DNA of 64,000 nucleotides. It comes from Fulvia fulva. Lineage: Eukaryota; Ascomycota; Dothideomycetes; Mycosphaerellales; Mycosphaerellaceae. The stretch spans positions 434,001 through 498,000 of the forward strand of contig NC_063015.1 in NCBI RefSeq assembly GCF_020509005.1, given 5' to 3'. The position numbers and the translations under genes were made by a program. Below the pieces are notes generated by a model. The model ran no database searches, was not told the DNA's origin, and worked only from the letters and a program-made list of their open reading frames with translations. Positions 52,541 to 63,861 of the stretch are shown here, one piece after another; positions within the stretch are counted from its first letter, which is position 1, and every line of letters begins with the position of its first letter.

Positions 52541-53515
52541 TCAAGCCGTCTCCTCCATTGCGTCAACGAACTCCTCCCACCTCCCACCGAAGCTCTTGCC
52601 ATCTGTTTCTGCCAAGTCGGTGGCGAAGAGATACTTGCCACGCTTACTAAGCGCCTTCACGAGATCTGTCATGCTGGCTGATTCAGGCACTGAGTTGATC
52701 ATGAAGCTGCAGAGACCGCGAGCAGGAGACGCTGGGGCGTTCGCATTCAGAAAGCTTCCCAGTGCCGAGTATGGATCTTCAAAGACTGTAACGGCGTCCA
52801 GGGGAGAACCATAATCTGGAATACCAGCTGGCTTGTGGATGATCTGCAGATGCGTCAGCAACATCAATTACAGGTTCAAACGTACTCACCGTCTTGGGAC
52901 TCTCTATGCCATTCGCCCCCTTCGCCCAGCCATTGATGATAGTAAGATAATCCTCAGTCTGATTGCCCCTCACATACGGCGTCTCATCGAAGAAAATGCC
53001 ATTCAGCGTGCAGTTAAGCGGCATGTTCGACCAGACCGAATACTGCAGGACGTCTCGTTGAACCGCAGTCGTAGCTCTGGTACCGTTCTCCGTGGGAACG
53101 TATCCGATGGTCTGGACGTTTGGAAAAGCGGCGGGCTTCTGCAGTGCTGGCTTGAAGTGCATCAGATCGGTCATGCCGCCTGGGCCGTTGTTGGGGTTTA
53201 CGATGACGGTGAAGTTGAGCTTGGGCGCTTTCTCGATGCTGGGACGAAGTCAGCACTTGCGTTTGTGTCTGGACACCTGCAGGGTTGGACTTACGCCTTG
53301 TACAACGGCTCCCAGGCGTCGTCGGTCGGATACAAGTACAATGGAAGAAGAACTGTCGCGGGCAAGCCGATTGAGCCGTCATGGTCTTTCTTGAGGATCA
53401 CTGCAGTAGGAACGATGATGACAAGAAGCAAGGCCACGACCAGCATTGGCAGACCAATGCACAAACATTTTCGCGCACGGCCTCGGTTGTTGTTTGGTCT
53501 CTGTGGAAGCTCCAT
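52541..53515 (-). CDS. Spherulin-4-like protein with N-terminal membrane anchor
   Basis: Three exons on the minus strand, 53515..53295, 53238..52890 and 52843..52541, give 290 aa with exact phases. A short basic N-terminus is followed by one membrane segment (GLPMLVVALLLVIIVPTAVI), so it should be a type II membrane or secreted protein. The family pattern follows: LLPLYLYPTDDAWEPLYKA, FTVIVNPNNGPGG, TIGYVPTENGTRA, GIFFDETPYVRG, IIHKPAGIPDYG and VTVFEDPYSALG, ending in KYLFATDLAETDGKSFGG. Tandem paralog of the gene at 51339, with a different intron number. Confidence 0.85.
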
Positions 53516-53714
53516 CGTGTTGTTTCTTCGCGATTGCTGTGTATGGTATGTTTGAGACCTGCACAGAAGACTTTGCGATGGTTTTGTTTGCACGGGAAGC
53601 TCGGAAGTGCGATACCGACAACATGGACTTGGGATATGTTGACAGCTACACTATGTGGAGCGAAGCCAAAGCCTCGTGCGGAGAAGCTACTGATGCACTG
53701 CCATAACGCCTTCG

Positions 53715-53767
53715 CTATGCTGTGCTGTGCTGTGCTGTGCTACGCTAAACGCCAAACGCCAAACACC
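53715..53767. repeat. TGTGC pentamer array followed by AAACGCC array
   Basis: Four to five copies of a CTGTG-type pentamer, then GCTAAACGCCAAACGCC. The second part is the inverse of the GGCGTTT array at 34243..34296. Confidence 0.65.
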
Positions 53768-53785
53768 GAATTTATGACGAGAAGC

Positions 53786-55637
53786 CTAACCGAAGAGGCT
53801 ACTCTTCGACTGATCGCTGGCCTGAGACGCCTTGTAGAGGTACTGTGTACCCTCCATGGCAGCATCAACATGACCATATCCCAGAGCTTGACCCTTCAGA
53901 CTGGCCAGCATCTGCGCCACCTTCAGCACGTTCTTGATCTGCCGGCCGTTGAGCTCCAGCGATGCGAGGCGTCGCATGTCGGCCTCACTCATGGTATGAG
54001 CGAGCGCGGCGGGCTTCTCTGCCCCTACGGCATCTCCTCCACCCACAGCACTGCCACCTCTGCTGTTGTGCTTGTCGAGGAATGTGTTCCAGATAGCGCG
54101 GCGCGCTTTTCCGTCCAGCTCCGCGTACTCCAGACTGATGTGAATACGACTCTGAAACGCCGCATCAAGTGTCTGGACACGGTTCGTGGTCAGGAACATG
54201 ATGCCTTCGTAGTACTCGAGCACACGGAGGAAGATGGAGACCAGCTTGTTTCTCTCGAGCTCGTGGAGGTTGCGTTGCTCCAGGAAGACGTCTGCTTCGT
54301 CGATGAGGAGAATTGCGTTCCATCTGGTGCACATTTCGAGGAAACCTGGCGGAGAAGAATGTTAGCAACTCCATGACATTTCGAGTGGTCCGCACTTGTG
54401 TGTACGAGCGAAAGCAGGACACGGACCTTCAAGCTTCGCCTCGATCGTGCGCGAGTGGAGACCCAGGTCGCCTGCAGCCAGCATGTACAGCTGGAAGAGG
54501 CAAATGTCAGCTTGGCTCTGCAAGTTCGCATCGATGTAGGACGTACCGGCACACGCATCTCCTCCGCAACACTCTCCGCAGTCAAGGTCTTGCCAACACC
54601 AGGTGGACCGCAGAGCAAGATGATCATGCCCTGCCGGAACACAGTGCGTCAGTATTACTCAAGAGCCATGTGTGTTCTGGGTACCATACCTTGCCCTTTC
54701 CAGCGATCACATCGTCGAACTGGTCTCTGCTGTCCTTCTTTGTGGTTGTGAAGCCAAGCAAAAGCTCCTTCTGCATATCAAAAAACGTTAGCCATGCTCA
54801 ACGCCATGTGGCTCATTGGTACTGAGCCATAAATAGTGCGCACATTTTCAATTTGGCAATGTGGCTCTCTCTTCGGAACTTACCTGGTTCTTTGGCAGTA
54901 CGAGGGCTTCGAAAGCTTGTTCGGAGAAAGTGATGTCCTGCACAGAGTTGACGAAGAAGTTGAGCCAGATCTTCTCTTTCAGGGCGTAGCCGCGGACAAG
55001 GGGTACGCAAAGCACCTTGTGCTCATCCGACAGTGGTGGTCGGGTCTTGGCCTGCTGCTCCTCTTCGAAGAAGCCATCAGCGGGCATTCCTCCGTCATCG
55101 TAGTCGACTGGGTTGCTGAAGATTTGGTTCTTGCCATCCGAGATCCTGATAGTGTTGGCGAACATGGCGGCCGTCATACCTGGGGGTGGCATGATACCTG
55201 GTGCTGAAGCAGCCGTGTAATCCCCGCGAGCGTGGAGTGGTGTGAGGTAGATAGCCTGATGCGGGTTGAAGCGATTGAAGCCGAATGTGTCGATGACGAT
55301 GCGACCTTTGACAGTGGTGGGTTCCTTGTGGCCCTGGGAATTGAGCTTCCAGCCGACACCTACGAGCAAGAAGATGTCAGTGCTGCTCGAGTAACAGAAG
55401 GCTCAGTCTGGAGGACTGATACTTGACATGGAGTGAGGCACCTGCGCCAATCCATTGTCACTGCTACCACTCACCGTTGTAGTTGCGATAGTTAGAGCCT
55501 GCAAGAGCCTCGATCTTAGCGCCACGCTCGATCAGCTTGGCCTTCAAGTCTTCCGGGCTGTCATGATGCTCAAGAGGGAATGAGGCGAGACATGGTATCC
55601 AGCGGTCATACCCACAGGCACATGTGGTGGGATGTCG
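53786..55637 (-). CDS. AAA+ ATPase with partial N-terminal DUF7025-like domain, 5' end unresolved
   Basis: Minus-strand exons: 55637(?)..55475, 55359..54884, 54770..54690, 54630..54547, 54490..54427 and 54345..53786. From the second exon on, all phases close. The first supported exon encodes YDRWIPCLASFPLEHHDSP and LIERGAKIEALAGSNYRNYN, the later half of the N-terminal domain usual in fungal AAA proteins. The AAA domain has Walker A GPPGVGKTLTAE, Walker B ILLIDEADVF, a sensor region FLTTNRVQTLDAAFQSRIHI and a small helical lid. The upstream half of the N-terminal domain was not found: an open frame from ATG 55810 lies in a different frame and could join only through an unproven intron ending at 55638. 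The gene may be 5'-truncated. Substrate unknown. Confidence 0.75.
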
Positions 55638-55810
55638 CTGTCAGGTGTTTGCTTGCGATCCCGTGTTGGCTTGTGATCGCCATCGCTGTCTGATGTGCTG
55701 TCGCCCATCTCCACGTGCATCCTGGTGCGAGTCGGAAGACTGATATCCCTAATATCAGTGCCACGCCCTGCCGCCATGAGAGCCTGCGCCATGTCGTCTG
55801 TGAGATCCAT

Positions 55811-57256
55811 GTTTGTGGGATGTCGTGGTGTGGGCGCGGATGAGGCTTGAATCTAGACGCGGATTTAGATATGCAAGTTGCTGCAGGCCCCTGCGCCCCA
55901 AACAACGCCCGACCCACTCACTTCCTGAGGCATCCGTGCATCATGCATCATGTAGACAAACGTGTTCACCAACGACAAGATATACTGAGCGAAGAGGATG
56001 GAGTATGAATAAAGCAAGAGATGGAATAGGACAACGCGTGTGGGAAATAATATTTGCCACAACGGTCTATGGCATGAGGGAATGAGCCAAGATCAACAAA
56101 ACTGTCGTGCAGTCTGGACAGGAAACAGAATGGGGTATGGGCAGCCGGGGAGAGCATACGCTGCATGGAGGTACTTGCTGGGCGAGAGACCATGGCTATC
56201 AAGAAGAGGACCACCCGCAGGAGGCCCAAGGAGGAGCACTGGTCGCAAGGGGCGAATGATGGGCAAGAGCCCGTTGATATCAAGGGTAGTGGCACTGGTA
56301 GGAGTCCTACAAAGGCGGCTTGAGAATAAGGCTACTAGATTGCAAGGCATCAAGTATCCCCTCGTCTGCTTGAATCCTTCGAGGCAACCATCTTCACGTC
56401 ACAGGGAGATCTTGAAGATGGTTGTTGCGATCCAGCCCGGGGCCGGACTCGCGTGCTGCCTTGGAGGGGAGCCCTCTGGAGTTGGAGGACTTCATGGCTA
56501 TCATGCTGATGGTTCGCGGATAACACACTCGACAACTGTATCTTGAGGTACACGGCGACAACACGGAAACAGCAGCCCAGCAGGTTTGCAGTACCCCTGC
56601 TTAAGATTGCACGAACAGCATGTCTGCATTACTGGGGAGCAGAGAGTAGAGATCGGACCGCGATATAGGATGCAGTGACGGCAACGCGAATAATACAGCC
56701 TCTTCGGAGGTAGCACGAGCTGTGGAACGCTGGATACCTCGTTACCGTGCTGAGTATCTCGCCGCGACCTTTGACGCGTTAACGAGCAGAAGAGAAGGGC
56801 ACCACGGGACTTCGACAGCAACGACTCCACATTGTTGGAAAAACATTCCCTGTGACACATGGATGTTGGGATCACACCGCTAGCTGCGCAGGTCGCAGCA
56901 GATCATATCGCAACGAAACATGTGATTGCGTGGGAAAATTTCTCCACGTGAGCTTATCTCGATGCCGGATCGTCTGAGAGATCTTAGCAGAGCTCACCTG
57001 CCATGTTCGAGGTTCCATCTCTACGGTCTGCAAGAGGTGCCAAAGCAGTGTTTGCTGCTGCTTTGGCAGTACTCAGATATCGAAGCCCAAGAAGATGAAC
57101 CTCACACCAGATGGCTTCAGAGGAGCAGCAAACATTGCTCTTGTCTCTAAAGTGCGCCAAATCTTCATCTATCCAATATTCTTCTCAACGACGCCTCCGT
57201 GACCAGCATCTGAAGTATGCTCCACCAAGATCACTGCCCAGGAAATCCGTACTGAC
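55811..57256. other. Intergenic region
   Basis: About 1.4 kb. Several open frames of 100-170 codons occur on both strands, but none shows a recognisable motif or consistent composition. Confidence 0.4.
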
Positions 57257-57589
57257 ATGTTCGTAGTGGAGAAATCGGCTCAAGGGCAAGGTAATCACGA
57301 CGAGGGCGCCAATCTTGACTATCTGGCTGGAAACATCAAGGTGAAAAGTAAAGACGATATTATTGCCGAGCAGGGCGATCAAATCACAGCTATGGAGAAG
57401 CACCTGAAAAGTAAGGATGTGAAGATCAAATACTGGCATGGCAGACTGCTATCCTTGCAGAAGGCGGCTCGAGAAGTTTTGGGAAAGCCAGGAGTCATTG
57501 ATGATCTTGACAGGCTGAGCAAAGAAGTCAATCGGCCGGATAATGCTACGATGTTCTTGCCAGAGATGAGGGGGCAGGGTGATCCGTAG
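57257..57589 (+). CDS. Small coiled-coil hypothetical protein
   Basis: 110 aa from ATG 57257. The centre is a probable coiled coil (DDIIAEQGDQITAMEKHLKS), followed by LLSLQKAAREVLGKPGVIDD and a Lys/Asp-rich end. No family recognised. It could be the last exon of a longer gene, but no upstream exon was found. Confidence 0.45.
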   Translation: MFVVEKSAQGQGNHDEGANLDYLAGNIKVKSKDDIIAEQGDQITAMEKHLKSKDVKIKYWHGRLLSLQKAAREVLGKPGVIDDLDRLSKEVNRPDNATMFLPEMRGQGDP

Positions 57590-57917
57590 CACAGCGAAGT
57601 GCAATGCTCTCGCTTCAGACAATACATGAATGCCCAAACAGTCTACAGCGCATCTCATCTCCTCAGAAGCTATTGTCTTGTGGCATTGTAGCCTTGGAGG
57701 AGCGCTCATGACAATGGCTTCGACCATACCTCACTTTCGCTGTGCTCTGAGTGAAGTATGGTCAACAATAGACCTCCTCTGGCGTATTGTAGCTTTTGCA
57801 ATATATTTGAATCGCCTGACCGTTCCATGCTGTTGTCCAACATACCATCGCCACCACTCTCTATCCACCGCAGCAACCAGCCATCATCGCAAAGAACGAC
57901 TCCCCACCACAACAACC
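57590..57917. other. Short intergenic region
   Basis: Promoter and leader of the next small gene; nothing else seen. Confidence 0.4.
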
Positions 57918-58300
57918 ATGGCATCGCACGGCGCGTACAGCGCAAATCTTCCAGGCAGCTCAGGGTACGATACTACCTGCTAGTCCCTCAAGAGCCCCTG
58001 ACCGACATCGCCATAGCGCAGAATCAACAATGATGCTGAGACACGGCAACGAAGCGCAGATGGCGCGCCTTTGGTCGCGAGGCCAACGCGCAACCCCAAT
58101 CGCACCACCACCACCACCACCACCACCACCACCACCACCACCACCACCACGACGTAAGTACACTGCACTCTTCGTATGCTGTGAACTCTTACTGACTGTA
58201 TGTAGCACAACCACTCACGAAGAAGGAGAAGATGAAGAAGTGCCTTCGGGCCATGAAGGAGAAGCTGGCGGCGCTGGTCTTCGGCATCAACAAGAAGTAG
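57918..58300 (+). CDS. Small Pro-rich protein with basic C-terminus, three exons
   Basis: Proposed exons 57918..57964, 58041..58153 and 58206..58300 (84 aa). It starts MASHGAYSANLPGSSG; the middle exon ends in a long Pro run encoded by the CCA microsatellite; the last exon reads QPLTKKEKMKKCLRAMKEKL then AALVFGINKK and stop. The second intron (GTAAGT...TGTAG) is convincing and only the Pro frame joins to the Lys-rich exon. The first acceptor is less certain: a better-looking CAG at 58021 would give a Thr-run frame and an acidic C-terminus instead. Function unknown. Confidence 0.55.
58103..58150. repeat. CCA/CAC trinucleotide microsatellite
   Basis: About sixteen uninterrupted CAC units inside the small gene above; length variation would alter the Pro run without shifting the frame. 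Confidence 0.9.
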
Positions 58301-59397
58301 AGGAAGCAGGATTTTTCTGGCGCGTAGCGCCTCATACACAGAGATACTTCGAAGATATCGTTGATAGCAAGGCAGTCGCCATGAATGCATGCATGTTCTT
58401 CGTTGTTGTGGCTGTTGAAGTTCTCTGCGTATGATCCTTGGCAGCCGTTACGCTGCGCGCCCTATCGTTCGAAACGCGTCTGTAGATCCTTAAAGTGACG
58501 CTACATCGTGTCACAATAGTAAATATCACTTTCGCGAAACCCCCATGCTCCCTCACATCGATTTGGTTCGATACAACTCGTCGCCTTCACGCAACGGCAA
58601 CGATCTGCGTCAACAGCACCGGCTGCTGCGTCTTACTATCGCGGCCACAGTACACATCAACGGTGAGACCTCCCTTCTCTAGAGCAATTAGGAGCCTTCG
58701 CTGCGGTGATGACAACTACTGCTACCCATTCCAAGCTCGACGCGGCTCCCACGCCGCAGATGAGGGAAAATTCAGTATCTGATCAGCTGAAATGCACCAA
58801 CATGATCTTTGCTCCACTCTTAGATGCATGAACCGGACTGACCAAGATCTTCAGTGCGAGAAATACTTATAACAAGCTACCATGGTGACTCTCACTTGTC
58901 TCGCATAGCAGAGACTCCCGAGCAATGATGACCACCCACGAATCCACTTCCACCAACAGAGTAGCCTCGTGCTACGCTGCTGCAAATACAACGGCCCCTA
59001 ATTGTGCTTCGGAACGATGGTTGAACATTTGTTGATGAGATTTCCCATACTTTGGCTGACTGGTGCTCATCCTTTGCAGGTTCGACGGCAGAGAAGAGGA
59101 CATACATGCGACCACTGCGATTGCTTACCTGCGTGATGTCCGGTGAGCTCAAGGACGCGTGTTTGACAGAACCAAGAGCAGGAGGACGCGCGGTTGAGTT
59201 GAGTCAATGCAGATCATGCGGTGAGAGTAACCTGGGCAATTCAAATACTCTGGCACAGTCAAGAGAGCGTTGAAGCAAGCTGAGGCCCAGCCACCGGCAG
59301 GTGAAGGTGAAGATGGCTCTGCTTCCAGCATCCGATCGACGAGCTAGCTATGAAGATACAGTAAAATGTGCTGTTGGCGGTTGTGAACCTCCAAAGG
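58301..59397. other. Intergenic region left of the second inverted-repeat element
   Basis: No supported gene. The last 35 bp match the left flank of the first element copy. Confidence 0.4.
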
Positions 59398-59710
59398 TAA
59401 GCGTAGCGGAGTGGAGCTCTCTACCAACCCTTCTAGACTGCAAAGTAGCGTGCGATCCACGCTACCGCTACCCGACGTACAGTGCTTATTATACGACGAC
59501 ATAGGCGTTAGCGACGAGTATATGTTTGCGAGTTCGCCAACAGGCACAGTGCGATAGGTCACGTGACCCTAGAGCTCGAAAGTTGACCAATCAGAGCGGG
59601 CGCCAAGGCTAGTTGAGGGCTGGTATAGAGCTTCACTCCCTCGCTGACGCCTCACCTACGTACTCGCAAGCTCGTACTCCGGTGTGGCTAGCGCTCGGTC
59701 GCTACGCTTA
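59398..59710 (+). mobile_element. Non-autonomous terminal-inverted-repeat element (MITE-like), copy 2
   Basis: 313 bp, ends TAAGCGTAGCG and CGCTACGCTTA, which are perfect 11-bp inverted repeats. Same orientation and internal landmarks as 44073..44421 (GGAGTGGAGCTC, GAGTATATGTTT, CGAGTTCGCCAACAGGCACA, CACGTGACCCT, GACCAATCAGAGCGGGCG). No coding capacity. Confidence 0.72.
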
Positions 59711-60874
59711 ATGACACTATGTAGCTGCTACTCAAAGGTCTGTTGGATACAGAGTCGGCCACGGTCAGGACGCGTCTAACGAGACACCTTTCCTGCCTCG
59801 AGGCTGTTTGGACAATCTTCACACACTTGAGCCAATGCCATGTTGTCTACTGACCTGTGCTTCACAAATCCACCACGCATCGCATCGCGTGCGGAGGATG
59901 AGATATGTATCGACTTGTGCCATCGTCAACGCCCAAGCCCTTTGCCATTCCATGCCAGCTCCTTTCGCTGCCAGCCCGCCCCTTGCTGGCACTGACGTCT
60001 ATGTATTTCTCTGCTCTTCCTCATGTAGGCTCCGCGTTGTCCGTTCTCAGCCTCCATCCTCCTCTTACACGTCACAGCTCCGGCTAGACCGTCAACCGCA
60101 TCACAAGCTCGAGCGTTGATCCAAGTTCGATGGCGGGTGAAACCATTAGATGGAGCGCAGAGGGTCGTTACACTTGACCGGGAAGGGCGAAGGATAAGGA
60201 TCAGAAGGCGGTGTCAATGGTGCATAATATTCGAGGTGGCGGCGATTGGAGTCAATAGAGCTTGAGGGATAGATGGTGTGGCGAATCGACTCGTATATAG
60301 GTGACTGCCAGCATACCATCTTGAGAGCTTGTGTCTGTCCTGGAGCTCTTGCCGCACCTCTGCGGAAGTTGATTGTCGCTCTATACCAGCTGTCAGATCA
60401 TAGACGGCCATCAAGTTTGCAGAACAACAAAGCTGCGCGAATCTTCTTGTTTGCTTCGCCGAAGCCGAAGGACATGACGCATCTGTCAACGATCAAGACG
60501 CGTGGTTCCATCCTCTCCAATACTCAAGGAACATGGATGTGGCTGATCTGGGTGCAGACACTGGCTTGAGCTTGATGAAGGCGTGCAGCAAGGTGGTCAT
60601 ACGAGGTACAAGTGCTCTGTAGACAGCACAGCTGCAGTACAACTGTCTCACCAAACGCGCATCGATGGGACGAAGGCTTTCTCCACAACAAAGCCTCAAG
60701 AGTGGTAAGCACTGTAGATAGAGTAGAGCCAGTATGAAGACCTCTCTACCTGGAAGCTCCAGTCGATATGTGAGGAAGCAGATGGAGGGCGAGAGAATGC
60801 TGTACGGACCACTAGTAAGCACAGCTAAGCTTATTTGTGGTTAAGGTATATATTCCCTCAAACTGTTGCTGATT
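59711..60874. other. Intergenic region
   Basis: Over 1.1 kb; open frames of about 90-110 codons on both strands look random in composition. No gene supported. Confidence 0.4.
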
Positions 60875-60909
60875 TTGTCGGGGTGGGTCTTGCTAACCCA
60901 CCCCGACAA
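60875..60909. repeat. Perfect 14-bp hairpin
   Basis: Arms TTGTCGGGGTGGGT and ACCCACCCCGACAA with a 7-nt loop (CTTGCTA). A weaker inverted pair, ACACTA/TAGTGT, flanks an AT-rich stretch directly downstream (about 60924-60949). Confidence 0.8.
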
Positions 60910-61240
60910 GTTCCTGGTATTACACTACTAATTATTATTAATAGTGTTGCCCTCAGGGCCTTGGGAAAGCGCCGGTATCTGAACCACAGAAACCAGTCCC
61001 ACGGCGCCCCTACGGGGAAAGGACCTCTCCTTTTGCGATTTGAACGTATGTGCTGTGAGTTCGATCCACGACAGGAGTAACACTTTCACTGTTTCAGGTC
61101 ATGAGAGCTTGGAGCTTTGGCGATCACGCAATGAGCGCAGAGTCCAGTCTACAGGCTGGCATCAATCACAACAGACAGCATAAATCACGACAGAGAGCAT
61201 CAATCATAACGATCTTCTTTTTTGCAAGACGCGTGTCAGC

Positions 61241-61522
61241 TCACAAATCCGCGTAGAGACCCAATGCAAGCATGGCAGGTTGCCAGTGTGTTGGGTTAGC
61301 GTATATCTCATTGAAGCTGCAGATAGCTTCCAATGTCACTGGCGCTCCCACTTCGACGTTATGGCTTTTCAAACGCGCCACATAGACGCGCTCTTTCGTG
61401 TTTTGGTCGTAATGCTTTGTGCCAAACAAATATATTGCTTTTGTGGAAATGCGTGCCGCATAGGTGGCCATCGTGCACTTTTCTACAGTCGATCGCGTTC
61501 CATGCGGAGCTTTGCTGATCAT
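61241..61522 (-). CDS. Small hypothetical protein
   Basis: 93 aa from ATG 61522; another ATG at MATYAARIST is possible. The C-terminal 70 residues look protein-like (KAIYLFGTKHYDQNTKERVY, VGAPVTLEAICSFNEIYANP). The frame stays open upstream without an ATG, so an unrecognised 5' exon is possible. No family recognised. Confidence 0.35.
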   Translation of the reverse strand: MISKAPHGTRSTVEKCTMATYAARISTKAIYLFGTKHYDQNTKERVYVARLKSHNVEVGAPVTLEAICSFNEIYANPTHWQPAMLALGLYADL

Positions 61523-61744
61523 ATCCTGTAGCAGGATTGTCAAGTTTTGCTTTTTGCACTGCTGTCTGACACCGCCATATGCGGAAAGCCTGTGATATGC
61601 CAAGACTTTTCATGCCAGCGGTGGCACCAAGAACGCGTTCGCCGCAGTTCCGTGAGCCGAAGTCCAAAGTATTGCTGCGTCAAACTACTTGAATTTCTCA
61701 CTCGACTTTCATTTCCATACTACCTCGCAGGCATCACACTCGCC

Positions 61745-63174
61745 ATGGCTCCTAGCAGGAAGAGGAAGGGTAATACGACAGCTGGTGGAAACAACAAGCG
61801 CGCTAAGAACGCGAAGCGCAGCGACAGGAGCAGCGTTACCATGCCCAGCTCCCCCATGTTACGAACCTCCACCTCCACGGAGCAGCTTCTCCCGCCGAAG
61901 TTGGGCACCTTGCCCATCGAGATCCTTGAACAGATCGTGGAAGACATGAGTCTCGAAGACCAGGTGCATTTTGCATCAGCTGCAATCGAGGGCGGCTACA
62001 TCCACATCGTCGACACGCTCATTGCGATCAACGTCGAAGTTATCCTCATAATTCTCAGGCAGATTGGCGGCTTTCCACAACTTCCAGCATTCGCCAACGA
62101 GCCTCTCACCATCTCAGGTTGTCTGATGACAATCGAGGGCCGTACCAACATGGACAGGCCTAGCGCCACCTCTTTAGCGCAGCTAGGTATCACCGACTTG
62201 ACCGCCACGTACAGCACACTATTCCAGGCCATCGGTACAGACCCAGCGCAAGTGGACGCTACAACGGTCTATCACCCGCGTCAGGCCGAGCACACCCAAC
62301 TCCGTCGACTTCGAGCCAACGACGAGCTGGTACGATACTGCCAGGATGGAGGAAAGGGGCGGATACTACTATGGCCATTGCGCCTTTTCGTCGACATTGA
62401 CGCCTTACCACAGGTTGACGATATCTGCAGAAAGTGCTTTGCTCGGTCACCTTTCGGGACACGCCATTATCCGTTCCTCTACTGCGACGAATGCTTGGAG
62501 ACGCGATTCGAGGGCAACGAGCTGATCCGTGAGTATACGAGACACGATATACGTACGGCAATTGCTGACAGGTAAAAGGCTTCGCGGATGTAGACCATTT
62601 CATGGCGCCAGTCAAGAAGGATCCAACACCAACTTTCGCTCGTGCACTCGATCACCCTTGGCTATGCTTGATCGGGAACAAGAACACAAGACGCATGCCC
62701 GGGCAGCCAGGGCCAGGCCCATGGATTACTCGAGATCATCTCCCCTTCCTCTTCCGCATGCGATGCAACGCCAACTTACCCGAGGGAGTGATTGGCCCAG
62801 TTATCAAGCTGGAATGTCTTCTGCCCAGCCGTGCCATGGATAATGCACTCATCAAGCGCTACGATGCTTGCATGATCTGCATCAACAATGCTCAGGAGGT
62901 CATCGGTACACAAGAGCGGGCGCTACCTTTGCCTCCTTGGCATCCCGTTGGGCATCCCCGGAGAGTACAACGCACTAGTCGAGGCCGTATTGGTGTGCAT
63001 GACATGGTTCGGATGCGTGGTATGCGGCGTAAGGAGTGGTTCGAAGCGGCGTTTGAGGCAGCCGCCACCTCTTACGATTGGTGGCATGCTACTAAGCAGA
63101 GGCGAGCAGCTTGGAACCGAGCCCGTTGGTCGTCTGTAACGAGAATGGATATTGAGGCCATCGGCCGGCCGTAG
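61745..63174 (+). CDS. F-box-like protein with basic N-terminus
   Basis: Two exons, 61745..62528 and 62579..63174 (50-nt intron, GTGAGT...AAAAG), 459 aa. A nuclear-type basic leader (MAPSRKRKG, KRAKNAKRS) precedes an F-box-like helix pair (LGTLPIEILEQIVEDMSLED). The rest is of unknown family, with a Cys pair cluster (DICRKCFA, YCDEC) that could bind zinc. An alternative acceptor at 62571 opens a different, shorter frame. The chosen one keeps the long C-terminal part with RKEWFEAAFEAAATSYDWWH. Possible SCF adaptor, by the F-box only. Confidence 0.7.
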
Positions 63175-63435
63175 CTGGATGATTCTGAGTACTCGGGTAC
63201 TCAAGAGCAAACATCGTTGCAGAGCGACAGAGCACCAGGATAGGAGGTATGATTACACCTGCTACGAGGTGAGCCCGTCTTGTATGCAGTGCTTCCTCCA
63301 GCACAGGGCTATGTCCAAAGCGTTACTCTCGTTAATGCTACTGCTGGACTGGACATTTCCATAGCAAAGCAAACTCACCTCCACTTCATCCGTTCCTGTT
63401 CAGTATCCTACACTCTTCACGTTGTCCTCTTACTA
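63175..63435. other. Short region between convergent genes
   Basis: Nothing recognised; likely 3' untranslated sequence of both neighbours. Confidence 0.4.
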
Positions 63436-63861
63436 TCATGCTCCATACCCTCCCTCAGTCTCCTTCACCACTTCACCCACAAAAGTCCTCTGCTTCAACC
63501 CCTCAATCCGCTCTCTAATGTCCCGTATCTTGTGCATGATAGCGACGGTATAGTACTTTGCACTCTGCGGCGAAATCCTACTGAGCTCTACAACATCGAA
63601 GACCCTGAGAAATAGCACTCCGGGCAAGCCCTCGATCGTGATATGTTTGCTCCTTGCTTCTGTAACGATGGCATTATTGAGATTCTCAGCAGCACGAAGT
63701 ACCCACAAGACATAGAGGGCTGCAGAGTGTGCCAGTTCTGAGCGGATCTCGCTTTCCTTAAAAGGATGCTCGTTGCTGGGGTTGCTGAGGGCATCGTCGA
63801 TCCGTTGTCTGAGGAGTTGGATCGTTGGAGGCTGGGAAACATCAGTCATTTGTGCTGCCAT
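63436..63861 (-). CDS. Hypothetical helical protein
   Basis: 141 aa from ATG 63861 (or 137 from ATG 63849). Mostly helical and charged (RIDDALSNPSNEHPFKESEI, YYTVAIMHKIRDIRERIEGL). No family recognised. Its first codons overlap the end of another minus-strand frame entering from the right edge, so it may be the last exon of a longer gene rather than a separate one. Confidence 0.5.
   Translation of the reverse strand: MAAQMTDVSQPPTIQLLRQRIDDALSNPSNEHPFKESEIRSELAHSAALYVLWVLRAAENLNNAIVTEARSKHITIEGLPGVLFLRVFDVVELSRISPQSAKYYTVAIMHKIRDIRERIEGLKQRTFVGEVVKETEGGYGA

Noticed and set aside
56040..56546. 168-codon plus-strand frame
   Set aside because: Low protein character; overlapping frames of similar length on the opposite strand; no motif.
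58495..58782. Possible small gene on the plus strand
   Set aside because: No recognisable motif, no Met context support, and random-like composition.
61035..61075. tRNA or SINE: GAGTTCGATCCACGA resembles a B box
   Set aside because: No pairing T stem, no A box or acceptor stem could be built around it.
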